A stretch of 64,000 bases of DNA from Streptomyces lydicus (GTDB taxonomy: Bacteria > Actinomycetota > Actinomycetes > Streptomycetales > Streptomycetaceae). The DNA is taken from NCBI RefSeq assembly GCF_000717345.1, contig NZ_JNZA01000004.1, positions 211,023 to 275,022 on the forward strand, in the 5' to 3' direction. Within the stretch, counting starts at the first letter, position 1; each line of letters begins with the position of its first letter. Positions 23,895 through 32,163 of the stretch are shown piece by piece. The notes beneath the pieces were generated by a model. That model was given only the letters and a program-made list of their open reading frames with translations. It did not search any database and was not told the origin of the DNA. The position numbers and the translations under genes are program-made.

Positions 23895-26450
23895 ATGAGC
23901 AACGGACACGTGGGTCCGGAGGGTTACGGCCCGGACCCGTTCGGTGAATTCCTCGCCCGCTTCTTCGGGGGCGGCGCGAAGTCCGGGAGCAGGGACGCCG
24001 GGCAGCCCATGCCCCGGCAGGCGGACATCGCGCGGCTGATGAGCGGCTCCGCCCGGGAGCTGGTGACCTCCGCCGCCGCGTACGCCGCCGAGCACGGCAG
24101 TCCCGAGCTCGGCACCGAGCACCTGCTGCGGGCCGCCCTGGCCGCCGAGCCGACCCGCACCATGCTGCAGCGCGCCGGGGCGGACCCCGACGCGCTGGCG
24201 GCCGAGATCGACCGCACCGCGGGCAGCGGCCCCCAGCAGTCCAGCGTGGCGGTGACCCCGGCGGTCAAGCGGGCGCTGCTGGGCGCCCATGAGCTGGCGC
24301 GGGACAACGGGGCGTCGTACATCGGCCCGGAGCACGTGCTGGACGCGCTGGCGGCCAACCCGGACTCGGCGGCCGGCCGCATCCTGAACCTCGCGCACTT
24401 CGAGCCGCAGGCCAACCCGCCGGGCGGCCCCGGGCACCCGCCGCACCCGGGCGGTGAGCACAGCACCCCGCCCAAGCACGACACCCCGACCCTCGACAAG
24501 TACAGCCGCGATCTGACCGATCTCGCCCGGGCGGGCCGGATAGATCCGGTCATCGGCCGCGACGAGCAGATCGAGCAGGCCATCGAGGTGCTCTCCCGGC
24601 GCGGGAAGAACAATCCGGTGCTGGTCGGCGATGCCGGCGTCGGCAAGACGGCGATCGTGGAGGGACTGGCGCAGCGGCTGGCCGACGGGGAGGTGCCGGA
24701 GAACCTGGCGGGACGCCGGGTGGTCGCCCTGGATCTGACCGCGGTGCTCGCCGGCACCCGTTACCGCGGTGACTTCGAGGAGCGGATGAACGGGATCATG
24801 GAGGAGGTCCGGACGCACCCGGACTCGCTGATCGTCTTCATCGACGAGCTGCACACGGTGGTCGGGGCCGGCGGCGGCAGCGGCGAGGGCGGTTCGCTGG
24901 AGGCCAGCAACATGCTCAAGCCCGCGCTGGCACGCGGGGAGATGCACGTCATCGGGGCGACCACGCTGGAGGAGTACCGGCGGCACATCGAGAAGGACGC
25001 CGCGCTCGCCCGCCGCTTCCAGCCAATCCTGGTGCCCGAGCCGAGCGTCGCCGACACGGTGGAGATCCTGCGCGGCCTCCAGGACCGCTACGAGGCCCAC
25101 CATCAGGTCCGTTACACCCCTGAGGCGCTGCTCGCCGCGGTCGAGCTCTCCGACCGCTACATCACGCACCGCTTCCTGCCCGACAAGGCCATCGACCTGA
25201 TCGACCAGGCGGGCGCCCGGGTCCGGCTCCGTTCGGGCGGCAAGACCACCGACGTGCGCGCGCTGGAGCAGGAGGTGGAGCAGCTGGCCGTCGACAAGGA
25301 CCAGGCGGTCGCCTCGGAGCAGTACGAACGGGCCACCGAGCTGCGGGACCGGATCTCGACCCTCACCGCCCGGATCGACGCCGAGCGGGGGACGCAGCCG
25401 AGCGGCGACGGGCGGATCGTGGAGGTCACCGCCGAGGACGTCGCCGAGATCGTGTCGCGGCAGACCGGCGTGCCCGTCAGCAGCCTGACGCAGGAGGAGA
25501 AGGAGCGGCTGCTGGGGCTGGAGGAACGGCTGCACACCCGGGTGATCGGCCAGAACGACGCCGTCACCGCGGTGTCCGAGGCGATCCTGCGCTCGCGGGC
25601 CGGGCTCTCCGACCCCGACCGCCCGATCGGCAGCTTCCTCTTCCTGGGGCCCACCGGAGTGGGCAAGACCGAGCTGGCGAAGGCCCTCGCCGAGGCGTTG
25701 TTCGGCAGCGAGGACCGCATGGTGCGGCTGGACATGAGCGAGTATCAGGAGCGGCACACGGTCAGCCGGCTGGTGGGTGCGCCGCCCGGATACGTCGGCC
25801 ACGAGGACGCCGGCCAGCTGACCGAGGCGGTGCGCCACCACCCGTATTCGCTGCTGCTGCTCGACGAGGTGGAAAAGGCCCACCCGGACGTCTTCAACAT
25901 GCTGCTGCAGGTGCTCGACGACGGGCATCTGACGGACTCCCAGGGCCGGCGGATCGATTTCAAGAACACCGTCATCGTGATGACCAGCAACCTCGGTTCG
26001 GACGCGCTCAGCGGCGGGCGCGGCGTGCTGGGCTTCGGCGCGGACTCCGCCGAGGGCGAGGGTGGCGACGCGGCGCGCGGGCGGGCGCTGGCCAGCCTGC
26101 GCGAGCACTTCCGCCCAGAGTTCCTCAACCGGCTCGACGAGATCATCATCTTCCGCCGGCTGACCGACGAGCAGCTGCACGAGATCACCGCGCTGCTGCT
26201 GGCGGGCACCCGCCGCCGGCTGCACGGGCAGGACATCGCGGTGGACTTCACCCCCGAGGCGGTGGACTGGCTGACCCGGCGCGGTCACCAGCCCGAATTC
26301 GGCGCCCGGCCGCTGCGCCGCACCATCCAGCGCGAGGTCGACAACCCGCTCTCGCGGCTGCTGCTGGACGGCGCGCTGTCGCCCGGGGACAAGGTCGTCG
26401 TGGAGGTGCGGGACGGCGTGCTGGCGTTCCGTACGACGGAAAAGTCCTGA
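23895..26450 (+). CDS. clpC: ClpC-type AAA+ unfoldase
   Basis: The 851-residue Hsp100 protein has an extra ~40-residue head ([18 protein letters not shown]), two Clp-N repeats (about 50-175), AAA+ domain 1 (Walker A GDAGVGKT 245-252, Walker [11 protein letters not shown]), a UVR-like middle helix ([20 protein letters not shown]) and AAA+ domain 2 (GPTGVGKT 585-592, [16 protein letters not shown]). LGF at about 712-714 occupies the ClpP-docking loop position, so it probably feeds a ClpP peptidase, none of which is in the window. ATG 23895 is chosen because the Clp-N region starts soon after. In the 295 bp upstream I see no HAIR-type, CIRCE or CtsR operator. It leads a probable operon with the DUF6328-like and PRC-barrel genes. 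It may be a second ClpC paralogue rather than the housekeeping copy. Confidence 0.88.
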   Translation: MSNGHVGPEGYGPDPFGEFLARFFGGGAKSGSRDAGQPMPRQADIARLMSGSARELVTSAAAYAAEHGSPELGTEHLLRAALAAEPTRTMLQRAGADPDALAAEIDRTAGSGPQQSSVAVTPAVKRALLGAHELARDNGASYIGPEHVLDALAANPDSAAGRILNLAHFEPQANPPGGPGHPPHPGGEHSTPPKHDTPTLDKYSRDLTDLARAGRIDPVIGRDEQIEQAIEVLSRRGKNNPVLVGDAGVGKTAIVEGLAQRLADGEVPENLAGRRVVALDLTAVLAGTRYRGDFEERMNGIMEEVRTHPDSLIVFIDELHTVVGAGGGSGEGGSLEASNMLKPALARGEMHVIGATTLEEYRRHIEKDAALARRFQPILVPEPSVADTVEILRGLQDRYEAHHQVRYTPEALLAAVELSDRYITHRFLPDKAIDLIDQAGARVRLRSGGKTTDVRALEQEVEQLAVDKDQAVASEQYERATELRDRISTLTARIDAERGTQPSGDGRIVEVTAEDVAEIVSRQTGVPVSSLTQEEKERLLGLEERLHTRVIGQNDAVTAVSEAILRSRAGLSDPDRPIGSFLFLGPTGVGKTELAKALAEALFGSEDRMVRLDMSEYQERHTVSRLVGAPPGYVGHEDAGQLTEAVRHHPYSLLLLDEVEKAHPDVFNMLLQVLDDGHLTDSQGRRIDFKNTVIVMTSNLGSDALSGGRGVLGFGADSAEGEGGDAARGRALASLREHFRPEFLNRLDEIIIFRRLTDEQLHEITALLLAGTRRRLHGQDIAVDFTPEAVDWLTRRGHQPEFGARPLRRTIQREVDNPLSRLLLDGALSPGDKVVVEVRDGVLAFRTTEKS

Positions 26451-26464
26451 GAGGGAGGCCAGGG

Positions 26465-26965
26465 GTGGAGCCGCTGGGTCCGCGTCAGACGTCCGAGGGA
26501 CGCGACGAGTCGCCCGAAGAGCGTGCCGACCGGCGGTGGATCGAACTGCTCCAGGAAGTGCGCGTCATCCAGACCGGTGTGCAGATCCTCTTCGGGTTCC
26601 TGCTCACCGTGGTCTTCACCCCGCGGTTCGTCACGCTCGGGACGGCCGACAAGGGCATCTACGTGGCGACGGTCCTGCTGGGGGCGGCCACGACGGGTGC
26701 GCTGCTCGGCACGGTGACCTTCCACCGGCTGGTCACCGGCCACCGTCTGAAGCCCGAGACGGTGGTGTGGGCGTCACGTCTGGCGCTGGTCGGGGTCGTG
26801 CTGCTGCTGGCGACGGTCACCTCGGCGCTGCTGCTGATCCTGCGGCTCGCGACGAGCCACTCCGCCGCCGTCCCGTGGACCGTCGGCGGGCTCATCGTGT
26901 GGTTCCTGCTGTGCTGGTTCGGGCTGCCGGCCTGGGTGCTGCGGCGCTATTCGGCCAAGGACTGA
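26465..26965 (+). CDS. DUF6328-like small membrane protein
   Basis: A 166-residue protein with a charged N-terminus (about 30 residues), then four hydrophobic helices: ILFGFLLTVVFTPRFVTL, GIYVATVLLGAATTGALLGT, LALVGVVLLLATVTSALLLI and VGGLIVWFLLCWFGLPAWVL. This matches the DUF6328 family seen in actinobacteria; no function is known. GTG 26465 lies 14 nt after the clpC stop, preceded by GAGGGAGG, so it is co-transcribed with the unfoldase and is probably part of the same stress response. Confidence 0.75.
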   Translation: MEPLGPRQTSEGRDESPEERADRRWIELLQEVRVIQTGVQILFGFLLTVVFTPRFVTLGTADKGIYVATVLLGAATTGALLGTVTFHRLVTGHRLKPETVVWASRLALVGVVLLLATVTSALLLILRLATSHSAAVPWTVGGLIVWFLLCWFGLPAWVLRRYSAKD

Positions 26966-27025
26966 GTGCCGGCCCGGACGGCGGACGGCCGGCTGTCGCT
27001 TTCGTTTCCCACCGGGGAGGTTTTC

Positions 27026-27376
27026 ATGACGGACAGCATCTGGGGCTACCGGGATTCCGCGGGCCACCGGGCCGGGACCGATCTGACCGGGTTCACGGTC
27101 GAGGCGATCGACGGCACCGTGGGGACCGTCGACGAGCACTCCGACGAGGCCGGTGCCGCCTATCTGGTCGTCGACACCAGAGTGTGGATCTTCGGGCGGC
27201 ACATCCTGCTGCCGGCCGGCGTCATCTCGTCGATCGACTTCGACCGCGGCACGATCTACGTCGCCCGGACGAAGAAGGAGATCGAGGACTCACCGGAGTT
27301 CGACCGGGACCGGCACATCGGCGACGACGATTACCACCGGCTGCTGGCCGGGTACTACGGCGCGCCGCACACCTGA
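27026..27376 (+). CDS. PRC-barrel domain protein
   Basis: A 116-residue soluble protein with a PRC-barrel: DLTGFTVEAIDGTVGTVDEH (residues about 20-39), YLVVDTRVWIFGRHILLPAG, and the ISSIDFDRGTIYVARTK strand pair. The C-terminal tail ends HRLLAGYYG. PRC-barrels of this stand-alone kind are common in stress-induced operons of Streptomyces; the ligand is unknown. ATG 27026 follows GGGGAGG. It is separated by 60 bp from the DUF6328-like gene and is co-directional with it. Only 38 bp separate its stop from that of the convergent membrane protein. Confidence 0.82.
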   Translation: MTDSIWGYRDSAGHRAGTDLTGFTVEAIDGTVGTVDEHSDEAGAAYLVVDTRVWIFGRHILLPAGVISSIDFDRGTIYVARTKKEIEDSPEFDRDRHIGDDDYHRLLAGYYGAPHT

Positions 27377-27414
27377 GCCACCGCGCCCTTGGTGCCGCGC
27401 GTCCTGCTGCGGCT

Positions 27415-28530
27415 TCACGCTCCGGCCGGCGCCGGACCGACCCGGCGCGGACGGCTCAGCAGGGCCGCACCGGCGAGCCCCGCGCTGATGATGGCCAGTG
27501 CCACCGCCATCATTTCGGGCCACATGCCGGCCTCGCCGAGGCCACCGCCCAGCGGGTTGAGGACCCCGGCCCGGGACAGCGCGTGCAGCGCGATGATGAC
27601 CATGGCCGCCGCGGCGCTCACCGTCCAGACCAGGGCGGTGTCGCGCATCGCCAGCCAGCCCGCGAGCAGCAGGTAGACCAGCGCGATGGCCATCGACAGC
27701 CCGGCGGCCGCCTGGGCCCCGTGCAGGTGCGAGGCGTTCACCGGCAGGTGGCTCAGCCCGCACAGCGCGAGGGCCCCGGCCGCGGGCCAGCGCAGTACGG
27801 AACGCAGCACCCCGGGCATGGCGTATCCCGGCTGGCGGGACTCGTCGTGCCCGTTGGCCCACGCCGGGCCGCCGTGCTGCGGCGCGGTGCCGGCCGGACG
27901 TTGGGCCCACGGCGGGCGGTTGGGCGGCTGCGGCGGGGCGGAGTCCAGCCGGCCGGTGCCACCCGCGTGGGCGGCGTTGCCCAGCGGACGGACGTCCGGG
28001 TCGAGGACGTGCAGGGACGAGGTGGGCTCCGGCTCGGCGGGGCCCATGGGACCACCTGGCCCCATCGGACCACCGGGGCCACCGGGGCCGGGCGGGTAGG
28101 GGTCGGACATGCCGTAGGGATCGGGGGCGCCGTAGGGGTCCGCACCACCGTCCTCGGAGCGGTCGAACATCTCGATCAGCTGCGCGACCTCCTCGACGGA
28201 TCTGCCCACCGCCGCGGCGCGCAGGGCGTCGCGGCCGGCCTCCACGGTGTGCGGGGTGGCCTGGAGGAGGTCGAAGAGCGCCGCCACATCGCTCACGGGG
28301 CGGGAGACGACCGCCATGCGCAGGGCTTCATCGCCGGGGTTGGGAACGTCACCGCTGCGCTTGAGCAGTTCCACCAGAGCGGCGACTTCCTCCAGGGGCC
28401 GGTGGGTGACTGCCTCCCACAGGAGGGTGCGGGCCGAGTTCTTCTCAGGGGTGTTGGGCGGAATGTGCTCGCCGTGTTCTGTCGATGACAGTTCGGCGTC
28501 GCCCCCACAAAGTGCTGGTTCGGATGACAT
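27415..28530 (-). CDS. membrane protein with three N-terminal helical repeats
   Basis: A 371-residue protein. Residues about 30-140 contain three ~33-residue repeats: HRPLEEVAALVELLKRSGD, RPVSDVAALFDLLQAT and RSVEEVAQLIEMFDRSED. A Pro/Gly/Tyr-rich linker follows (about 140-240), and the C-terminal third has four membrane helices (VLRWPAAGALALCGLSHLPV, AGLSMAIALVYLLLAGWLA, TVSAAAAMVIIALHALS, MMAVALAIISAGLAGAALL). I recognise this as a Streptomyces-type architecture but know no function. The repeats look like a protein-interaction module on the cytoplasmic side. ATG 28530 has GGAG 7 nt upstream. Confidence 0.72.
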   Translation of the reverse strand: MSSEPALCGGDAELSSTEHGEHIPPNTPEKNSARTLLWEAVTHRPLEEVAALVELLKRSGDVPNPGDEALRMAVVSRPVSDVAALFDLLQATPHTVEAGRDALRAAAVGRSVEEVAQLIEMFDRSEDGGADPYGAPDPYGMSDPYPPGPGGPGGPMGPGGPMGPAEPEPTSSLHVLDPDVRPLGNAAHAGGTGRLDSAPPQPPNRPPWAQRPAGTAPQHGGPAWANGHDESRQPGYAMPGVLRSVLRWPAAGALALCGLSHLPVNASHLHGAQAAAGLSMAIALVYLLLAGWLAMRDTALVWTVSAAAAMVIIALHALSRAGVLNPLGGGLGEAGMWPEMMAVALAIISAGLAGAALLSRPRRVGPAPAGA

Positions 28531-28839
28531 GGAGGGACTCCACTGAACGATGGGGAGCGTCAAACACCAGAAGCGCTGACACTCAGCGGACGTTGTGCTG
28601 CTGTGCCACAGCCAACGTCCCTCTCGCCCGCTCTCGCCATTCAGGAAGGCCATACGGTGGAGACACGCCGAATTCCCCGGGCGCGCCGCGGTTCCGCGGC
28701 CTTCTACGATCCCGCTTCGTCGACTCCGGCCGCTTCCGCGGCCCGTCGGGCGACCTCCCGACGTGCCGCCGGCCGCCGGGCCTGATTCGCTGGTATATGC
28801 GGCCCCCCACCGCGCGACGACGGATCACGAGGACGGCTC
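28531..28839. other. divergent intergenic region, no confident gene
   Basis: These 309 bp lie between the repeat-bearing membrane protein (minus) and the DUF6381-like gene (plus). A 42-codon Arg/Ala-rich frame from GTG 28658 to 28785 has a possible GGAAGG upstream, but its composition is what shifted GC-rich DNA gives. I do not call it. Confidence 0.4.
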
Positions 28840-29031
28840 ATGAATGCACAGGGAGAAGCCCGCGCACGCATTCAGCAGATGCGCGACAAGGCCCAGGAAC
28901 TGAAGGCGACCGCGGAACACACCGCCGACCCGGACGAGCGGAAGCGGCTGGAGGAGAAGGCCCGCCGGCTCCAGTCGCAGAGCGAACAGGAAAGCATGAT
29001 GCGGGGCGGGGACATCTACCCCTCGGACTGA
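28840..29031 (+). CDS. DUF6381-like small hydrophilic coiled protein
   Basis: A 63-residue protein, almost wholly charged and helical, with heptad-like spacing in RARIQQMRDKAQELKATAEH and DERKRLEEKARRLQSQSEQE, ending GGDIYPSD. This matches the small DUF6381 family found in Streptomyces. Function unknown; it could be a short coiled-coil dimer. GGACGG precedes the ATG at a short distance. It lies 125 bp before the nuclease gene and may or may not be part of that operon. Confidence 0.72.
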   Translation: MNAQGEARARIQQMRDKAQELKATAEHTADPDERKRLEEKARRLQSQSEQESMMRGGDIYPSD

Positions 29032-29156
29032 GAGAGCGCTCCACGGGTACGGGACGCGGCCCCGGGCGGCGTCCCGTACGCGATGCGCGCGGCTGTTCGA
29101 GTGGCTTCGGGGTGGCCGCCGGTGGCCGGTCCGCACCACCGGGAAGCGGTTATCAC

Positions 29157-30053
29157 ATGACCCCATCAGCTTCCCCACAGGCGGGCGGGGCGGCCGCCGG
29201 GGCCCCGTCCCGCGACACCCTGGCCGACCGTGCCGGCTACGACGAGAACTTCCTCGGCGTCCCGGTCCCGCTGCCGAAACCGAACAGCCCCGACGTGGCC
29301 ACCGTGACCCTGCCGTACACCCACTTCACGGTGGTGCTGCGCCCGGACCGGCGGACCGCTGCGGCCACCGCGGTCTGCATCGACGGCCGGCAGCTGCTGG
29401 AGCACGTACCACGCGAGAACGGCTGGCAGTTCGATCCGCGGGTGCCCGAGGACCGGCAGATGGGCGACGACATCTACGTGGGCAACTCCCTGGACAAGGG
29501 GCATCTGGTGCGCCGCCTCGACCCGGTCTGGGGCACGGCCGCCGAGGCCGGCCTGGCCAACGCGGACACCTTCCACTACACCAACGCCGCCCCGCAGGCC
29601 GACGTCTTCAACCAGGGCAAGAAGCTCTGGCAGGGGCTGGAGAACTACCTGCTCGGCAACGCCGCCGACTTCGACCGCAAGCTGACCGTGCTGACCGGCC
29701 CGGTGCTGCACGACTCGGACCCCCCGTACCGGGGCGTCCAGGTGCCGCTGCGCTTCTGGAAGGTGGCGGCGTTCCTTCAGGACGGGGCGCTGGCGGCGAC
29801 GGCGTACGTCCTCGACCAGAGTCCGGATCTGTCCCGGGACTTCGAGCGGGCGATGGCCGGCGCGACGCCGGGGGCACCGCCGCCCCTGGGCGCCTTCCGC
29901 ACCTTCCAGGTCCCGGTGTCGGACGTCGTCGAGCTCACCTCGCTGGACCTGGGCCCACTGCCGGACGCCGACCTGATGCCGGCGGAGCGCGCTCCGCGCG
30001 AACGCTGGCTGCGGCTCGCCTCGCACGACGACATCGTGCTCGGGCGCGGCTGA
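29157..30053 (+). CDS. DNA/RNA non-specific endonuclease (NUC1 family), first gene of the conflict-type operon
   Basis: A 298-residue protein of the beta-beta-alpha-metal NUC1 family (NucA, Serratia nuclease, EndoG). The active motif is DKGHLVRR (113-120), where the usual DRGH Arg is Lys. The metal-binding Asn lies in YTNAAPQADVFNQGKKLWQG (about 141-160), followed by the family LExYLL helix. There is no signal peptide, so it stays in the cytoplasm, unlike secreted nutrient nucleases. It cleaves DNA and RNA without sequence preference if the family function holds. ATG 29157 after GGGAAG is chosen over a long in-frame upstream extension that lacks family features. It is followed after 18 bp by the hydrolase, with NTPases and proteases beyond, so it is a likely toxic effector. 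Confidence 0.82.
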   Translation: MTPSASPQAGGAAAGAPSRDTLADRAGYDENFLGVPVPLPKPNSPDVATVTLPYTHFTVVLRPDRRTAAATAVCIDGRQLLEHVPRENGWQFDPRVPEDRQMGDDIYVGNSLDKGHLVRRLDPVWGTAAEAGLANADTFHYTNAAPQADVFNQGKKLWQGLENYLLGNAADFDRKLTVLTGPVLHDSDPPYRGVQVPLRFWKVAAFLQDGALAATAYVLDQSPDLSRDFERAMAGATPGAPPPLGAFRTFQVPVSDVVELTSLDLGPLPDADLMPAERAPRERWLRLASHDDIVLGRG

Positions 30054-30071
30054 ACGACGAGAGGAAGCACG

Positions 30072-31028
30072 ATGCCGCCCAGCGTGGTCTACGTCCACGG
30101 CAACGGGAACAAGGTCCGTCCGGAGCTGCTGAAGTCCCAGTGGGACACGGCACTGTTCGGCCACGACATGGGCGCGGCGTCGCGGATGGCGTACTGGGCC
30201 CCGCTGCGGTACCCCGAGCCGCTGCCCGACTTCGGCCCGGACCCGCTGGACGGCGCGCCGGAACGGGTCGAGGAGCGGGCGGACGTCCCCGCCGGTGCCG
30301 CGCCCGAGCCGGCGGAAGACTTCGTGGCGCGGACCCTGGAGGAGGCGCGCCTGGAGGCCGGTGCGGCCGCCGCGGAGGATGCGACCGCCGTGGAGGAGCG
30401 GGTCCGCCCCGACGAGAGCGCGCTGGCCGACTGGCTGCGGGACATGACGTACCTCGCGGACACCCTCGCCGAGGCCGGCGCGCCCGAGGAGCCCACCGCA
30501 GCGCTCCCGCTGGAGGCGCTCCGGCTGCCCCGGTCGGGCCGCACCGCGCTGTTCCGGCTGCTGGTCCAGCACGCCTTCAAGGACGTGTACGCCTACTTCT
30601 TCGGCGGGGCGGGGCCGGCGATGCGCGAGGTGGTCGCCCGGGCGCTGGACGGCCTGGACGGCGGCCCGCTCGTGGTGGTCGGGCACAGCCTGGGCACGAT
30701 CATCGCGTACGAGGTGCTGCAGGAGCAGGGGCGCCCGGTGGATCTGCTGGTCACCGTGGGCTCCCCGCTGGCGGTCTCCGAGGTGCAGGACCACCTGGCG
30801 CGGCCGCCGGCCGTCCCCGCGGGGGTGGCCGCCTGGCGCAACGCCTCGGACCTGCGGGACCTGGTGGCCCTCGACCACACCCTGCGCCCCGAGTACGCAC
30901 CGCAGGAGCGGATCACCGACCTGCTGGTGGTCAACGACAGCAGGAATCACCACGGCATCGCCGAGTACCTGTCCCAGCGCGAGGTCAGGGAACCGGTGCA
31001 GCGGATCTTCGGCGACGGTGGCGGGTAG
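30072..31028 (+). CDS. alpha/beta hydrolase of the conflict-type operon
   Basis: A 318-residue lipase-like alpha/beta hydrolase: VVYVHGNG (oxyanion strand, residues 5-12), nucleophile elbow VVVGHSLGTI (Ser206), and a late His in NDSRNHHGIAEYL (about residue 296). A long, acidic, Ala/Glu-rich insertion (about 55-150) lies between the first strand and the nucleophile, unlike ordinary bacterial lipases, and could be an interaction or lid region. There is no signal peptide. It could act on membrane lipids or on a protein ester. It starts 18 nt after the nuclease stop, with a GAGAGGAAG ribosome site, and ends 7 nt before the ATPase. Confidence 0.78.
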   Translation: MPPSVVYVHGNGNKVRPELLKSQWDTALFGHDMGAASRMAYWAPLRYPEPLPDFGPDPLDGAPERVEERADVPAGAAPEPAEDFVARTLEEARLEAGAAAAEDATAVEERVRPDESALADWLRDMTYLADTLAEAGAPEEPTAALPLEALRLPRSGRTALFRLLVQHAFKDVYAYFFGGAGPAMREVVARALDGLDGGPLVVVGHSLGTIIAYEVLQEQGRPVDLLVTVGSPLAVSEVQDHLARPPAVPAGVAAWRNASDLRDLVALDHTLRPEYAPQERITDLLVVNDSRNHHGIAEYLSQREVREPVQRIFGDGGG

Positions 31029-31035
31029 GTCCGGG

Positions 31036-32163
31036 ATGCCGCTGACCGAGACGGAGTGGGATCTGGTCACCACCTGGGCCCAGGAGTACCTGCTAGACAC
31101 CACCGACCCGCACTCCCAGCTCGCCCAGTACGGCTTCGCCCCGGAGTTCGTCAGTGCCCTGCCGCTCACCCACGTCAGCTCCGACAACGCCCGCGCCCTC
31201 GTGCACGCCTCGCGCACCGGCATCGAGCGGCAGCTGCGGCTGGTCGAGGCGCTCACCTCGGTCGACCGGCTGGCGGTGCTCCCGGACATCGTCAAGGCCC
31301 GGGACCTGCTGGAGCGGCTGCGTGAGGACTTCCGCGCCCACGCGGCACGGGACAACTTCCGTGCCTGTGTGCTGAAGAACGGCACCGAAGCCTTCATCGG
31401 CCGGGAGGATCTGCGCGAGACGCTGCGGCGGTTCCTCGCGGACCCCGAGAAGTTCATCCTGCTGGTCGACGGGGAGCCGGGCAGCGGCCGGTCGTACACC
31501 TACAACTTCCTGCGCCACATCGGACAGCACAGCGGATTCCGCCCGGTGCGGGTCACGCTGTCGCGCACCTCCACCGCCGCCAAGGTCGTACGGCGGCTGG
31601 CCGACTTCGTCGCCGGTCCCGGCGAGGGTGCCTCCCCGCTGAACCCGACCGACCTCAACGACCTGCTGCCCTCGATCGACGAGGCGGCGCACTGGGTGGC
31701 CGGCCGGGCGACCGCCGCCGAGGAGCACCTGTGGCTGGTCCTCGACGAGTGCGACAAGCTCGATCCCAGCTCCGACGTGTGGGACTTCATCGGGCAGCTC
31801 GCGACGGCCCTCTACGAGCACGCCGCCGCCCGCGGCGATCAGGCGCCCCGGCTGGTGCTGCTCGGGTACGGGCGCGCCATGCGCCAACTCCCCTACGACT
31901 TACGCGGAAACCTCTGCTGGGACACCGCGCGGCCGGCCGGCCCGGGCGAGCTGCACTCCTTCTTCCACCAGGTCTTCCACGAATCGCCGCCGGAGCTCCT
32001 GAGGGTGGGCGGGCCCCGGGAGGCCGCCATCGACGAGCTCGTCGAGGTGGCCGTGGACGAGGTGCTGCGCGCCATCGAAACGGAGGCCGCGGGCGGCGAG
32101 AGCTACATGCGCCGGCTCTGCACGGCGGCGGAGGGAGCGGTCCTTGTCTACCGGTCCCTCTGA
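31036..32163 (+). CDS. effector-associated-domain-like AAA-type ATPase with Arg in the Walker A motif
   Basis: About 375 residues. Residues 1-100 form a helical domain (TETEWDLVTTWAQEYLL onward, with NARALVHASRTGIERQL) resembling effector-associated adaptor domains. Residues 115-330 resemble an AAA-type NTPase: IGREDLRETLRRFLADPEKF leads into GEPGSGRS (146-153), a Walker A in which the invariant Lys is Arg, and LWLVLDECD (232-240) is the Walker B. The Lys change predicts weak or no ATP hydrolysis, so it may act as a nucleotide-sensing or structural partner of the large NTPase that follows. ATG 31036 is preferred; GTG 31018 would add six residues. It overlaps the next gene by 20 nt. Confidence 0.7.
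   Translation: MPLTETEWDLVTTWAQEYLLDTTDPHSQLAQYGFAPEFVSALPLTHVSSDNARALVHASRTGIERQLRLVEALTSVDRLAVLPDIVKARDLLERLREDFRAHAARDNFRACVLKNGTEAFIGREDLRETLRRFLADPEKFILLVDGEPGSGRSYTYNFLRHIGQHSGFRPVRVTLSRTSTAAKVVRRLADFVAGPGEGASPLNPTDLNDLLPSIDEAAHWVAGRATAAEEHLWLVLDECDKLDPSSDVWDFIGQLATALYEHAAARGDQAPRLVLLGYGRAMRQLPYDLRGNLCWDTARPAGPGELHSFFHQVFHESPPELLRVGGPREAAIDELVEVAVDEVLRAIETEAAGGESYMRRLCTAAEGAVLVYRSL

Noticed and set aside
23670..26288. Long open frame (872 codons) antisense to clpC
   Set aside because: Gly/Arg/His-rich translation without any domain, typical of the complementary frame of a GC-rich gene; the plus strand encodes a complete ClpC.
28658..28785. 42-codon Arg/Ala-rich frame in the gap before the DUF6381-like gene
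   Set aside because: Possible ribosome site but composition expected by chance in GC-rich DNA and no resemblance to any protein.
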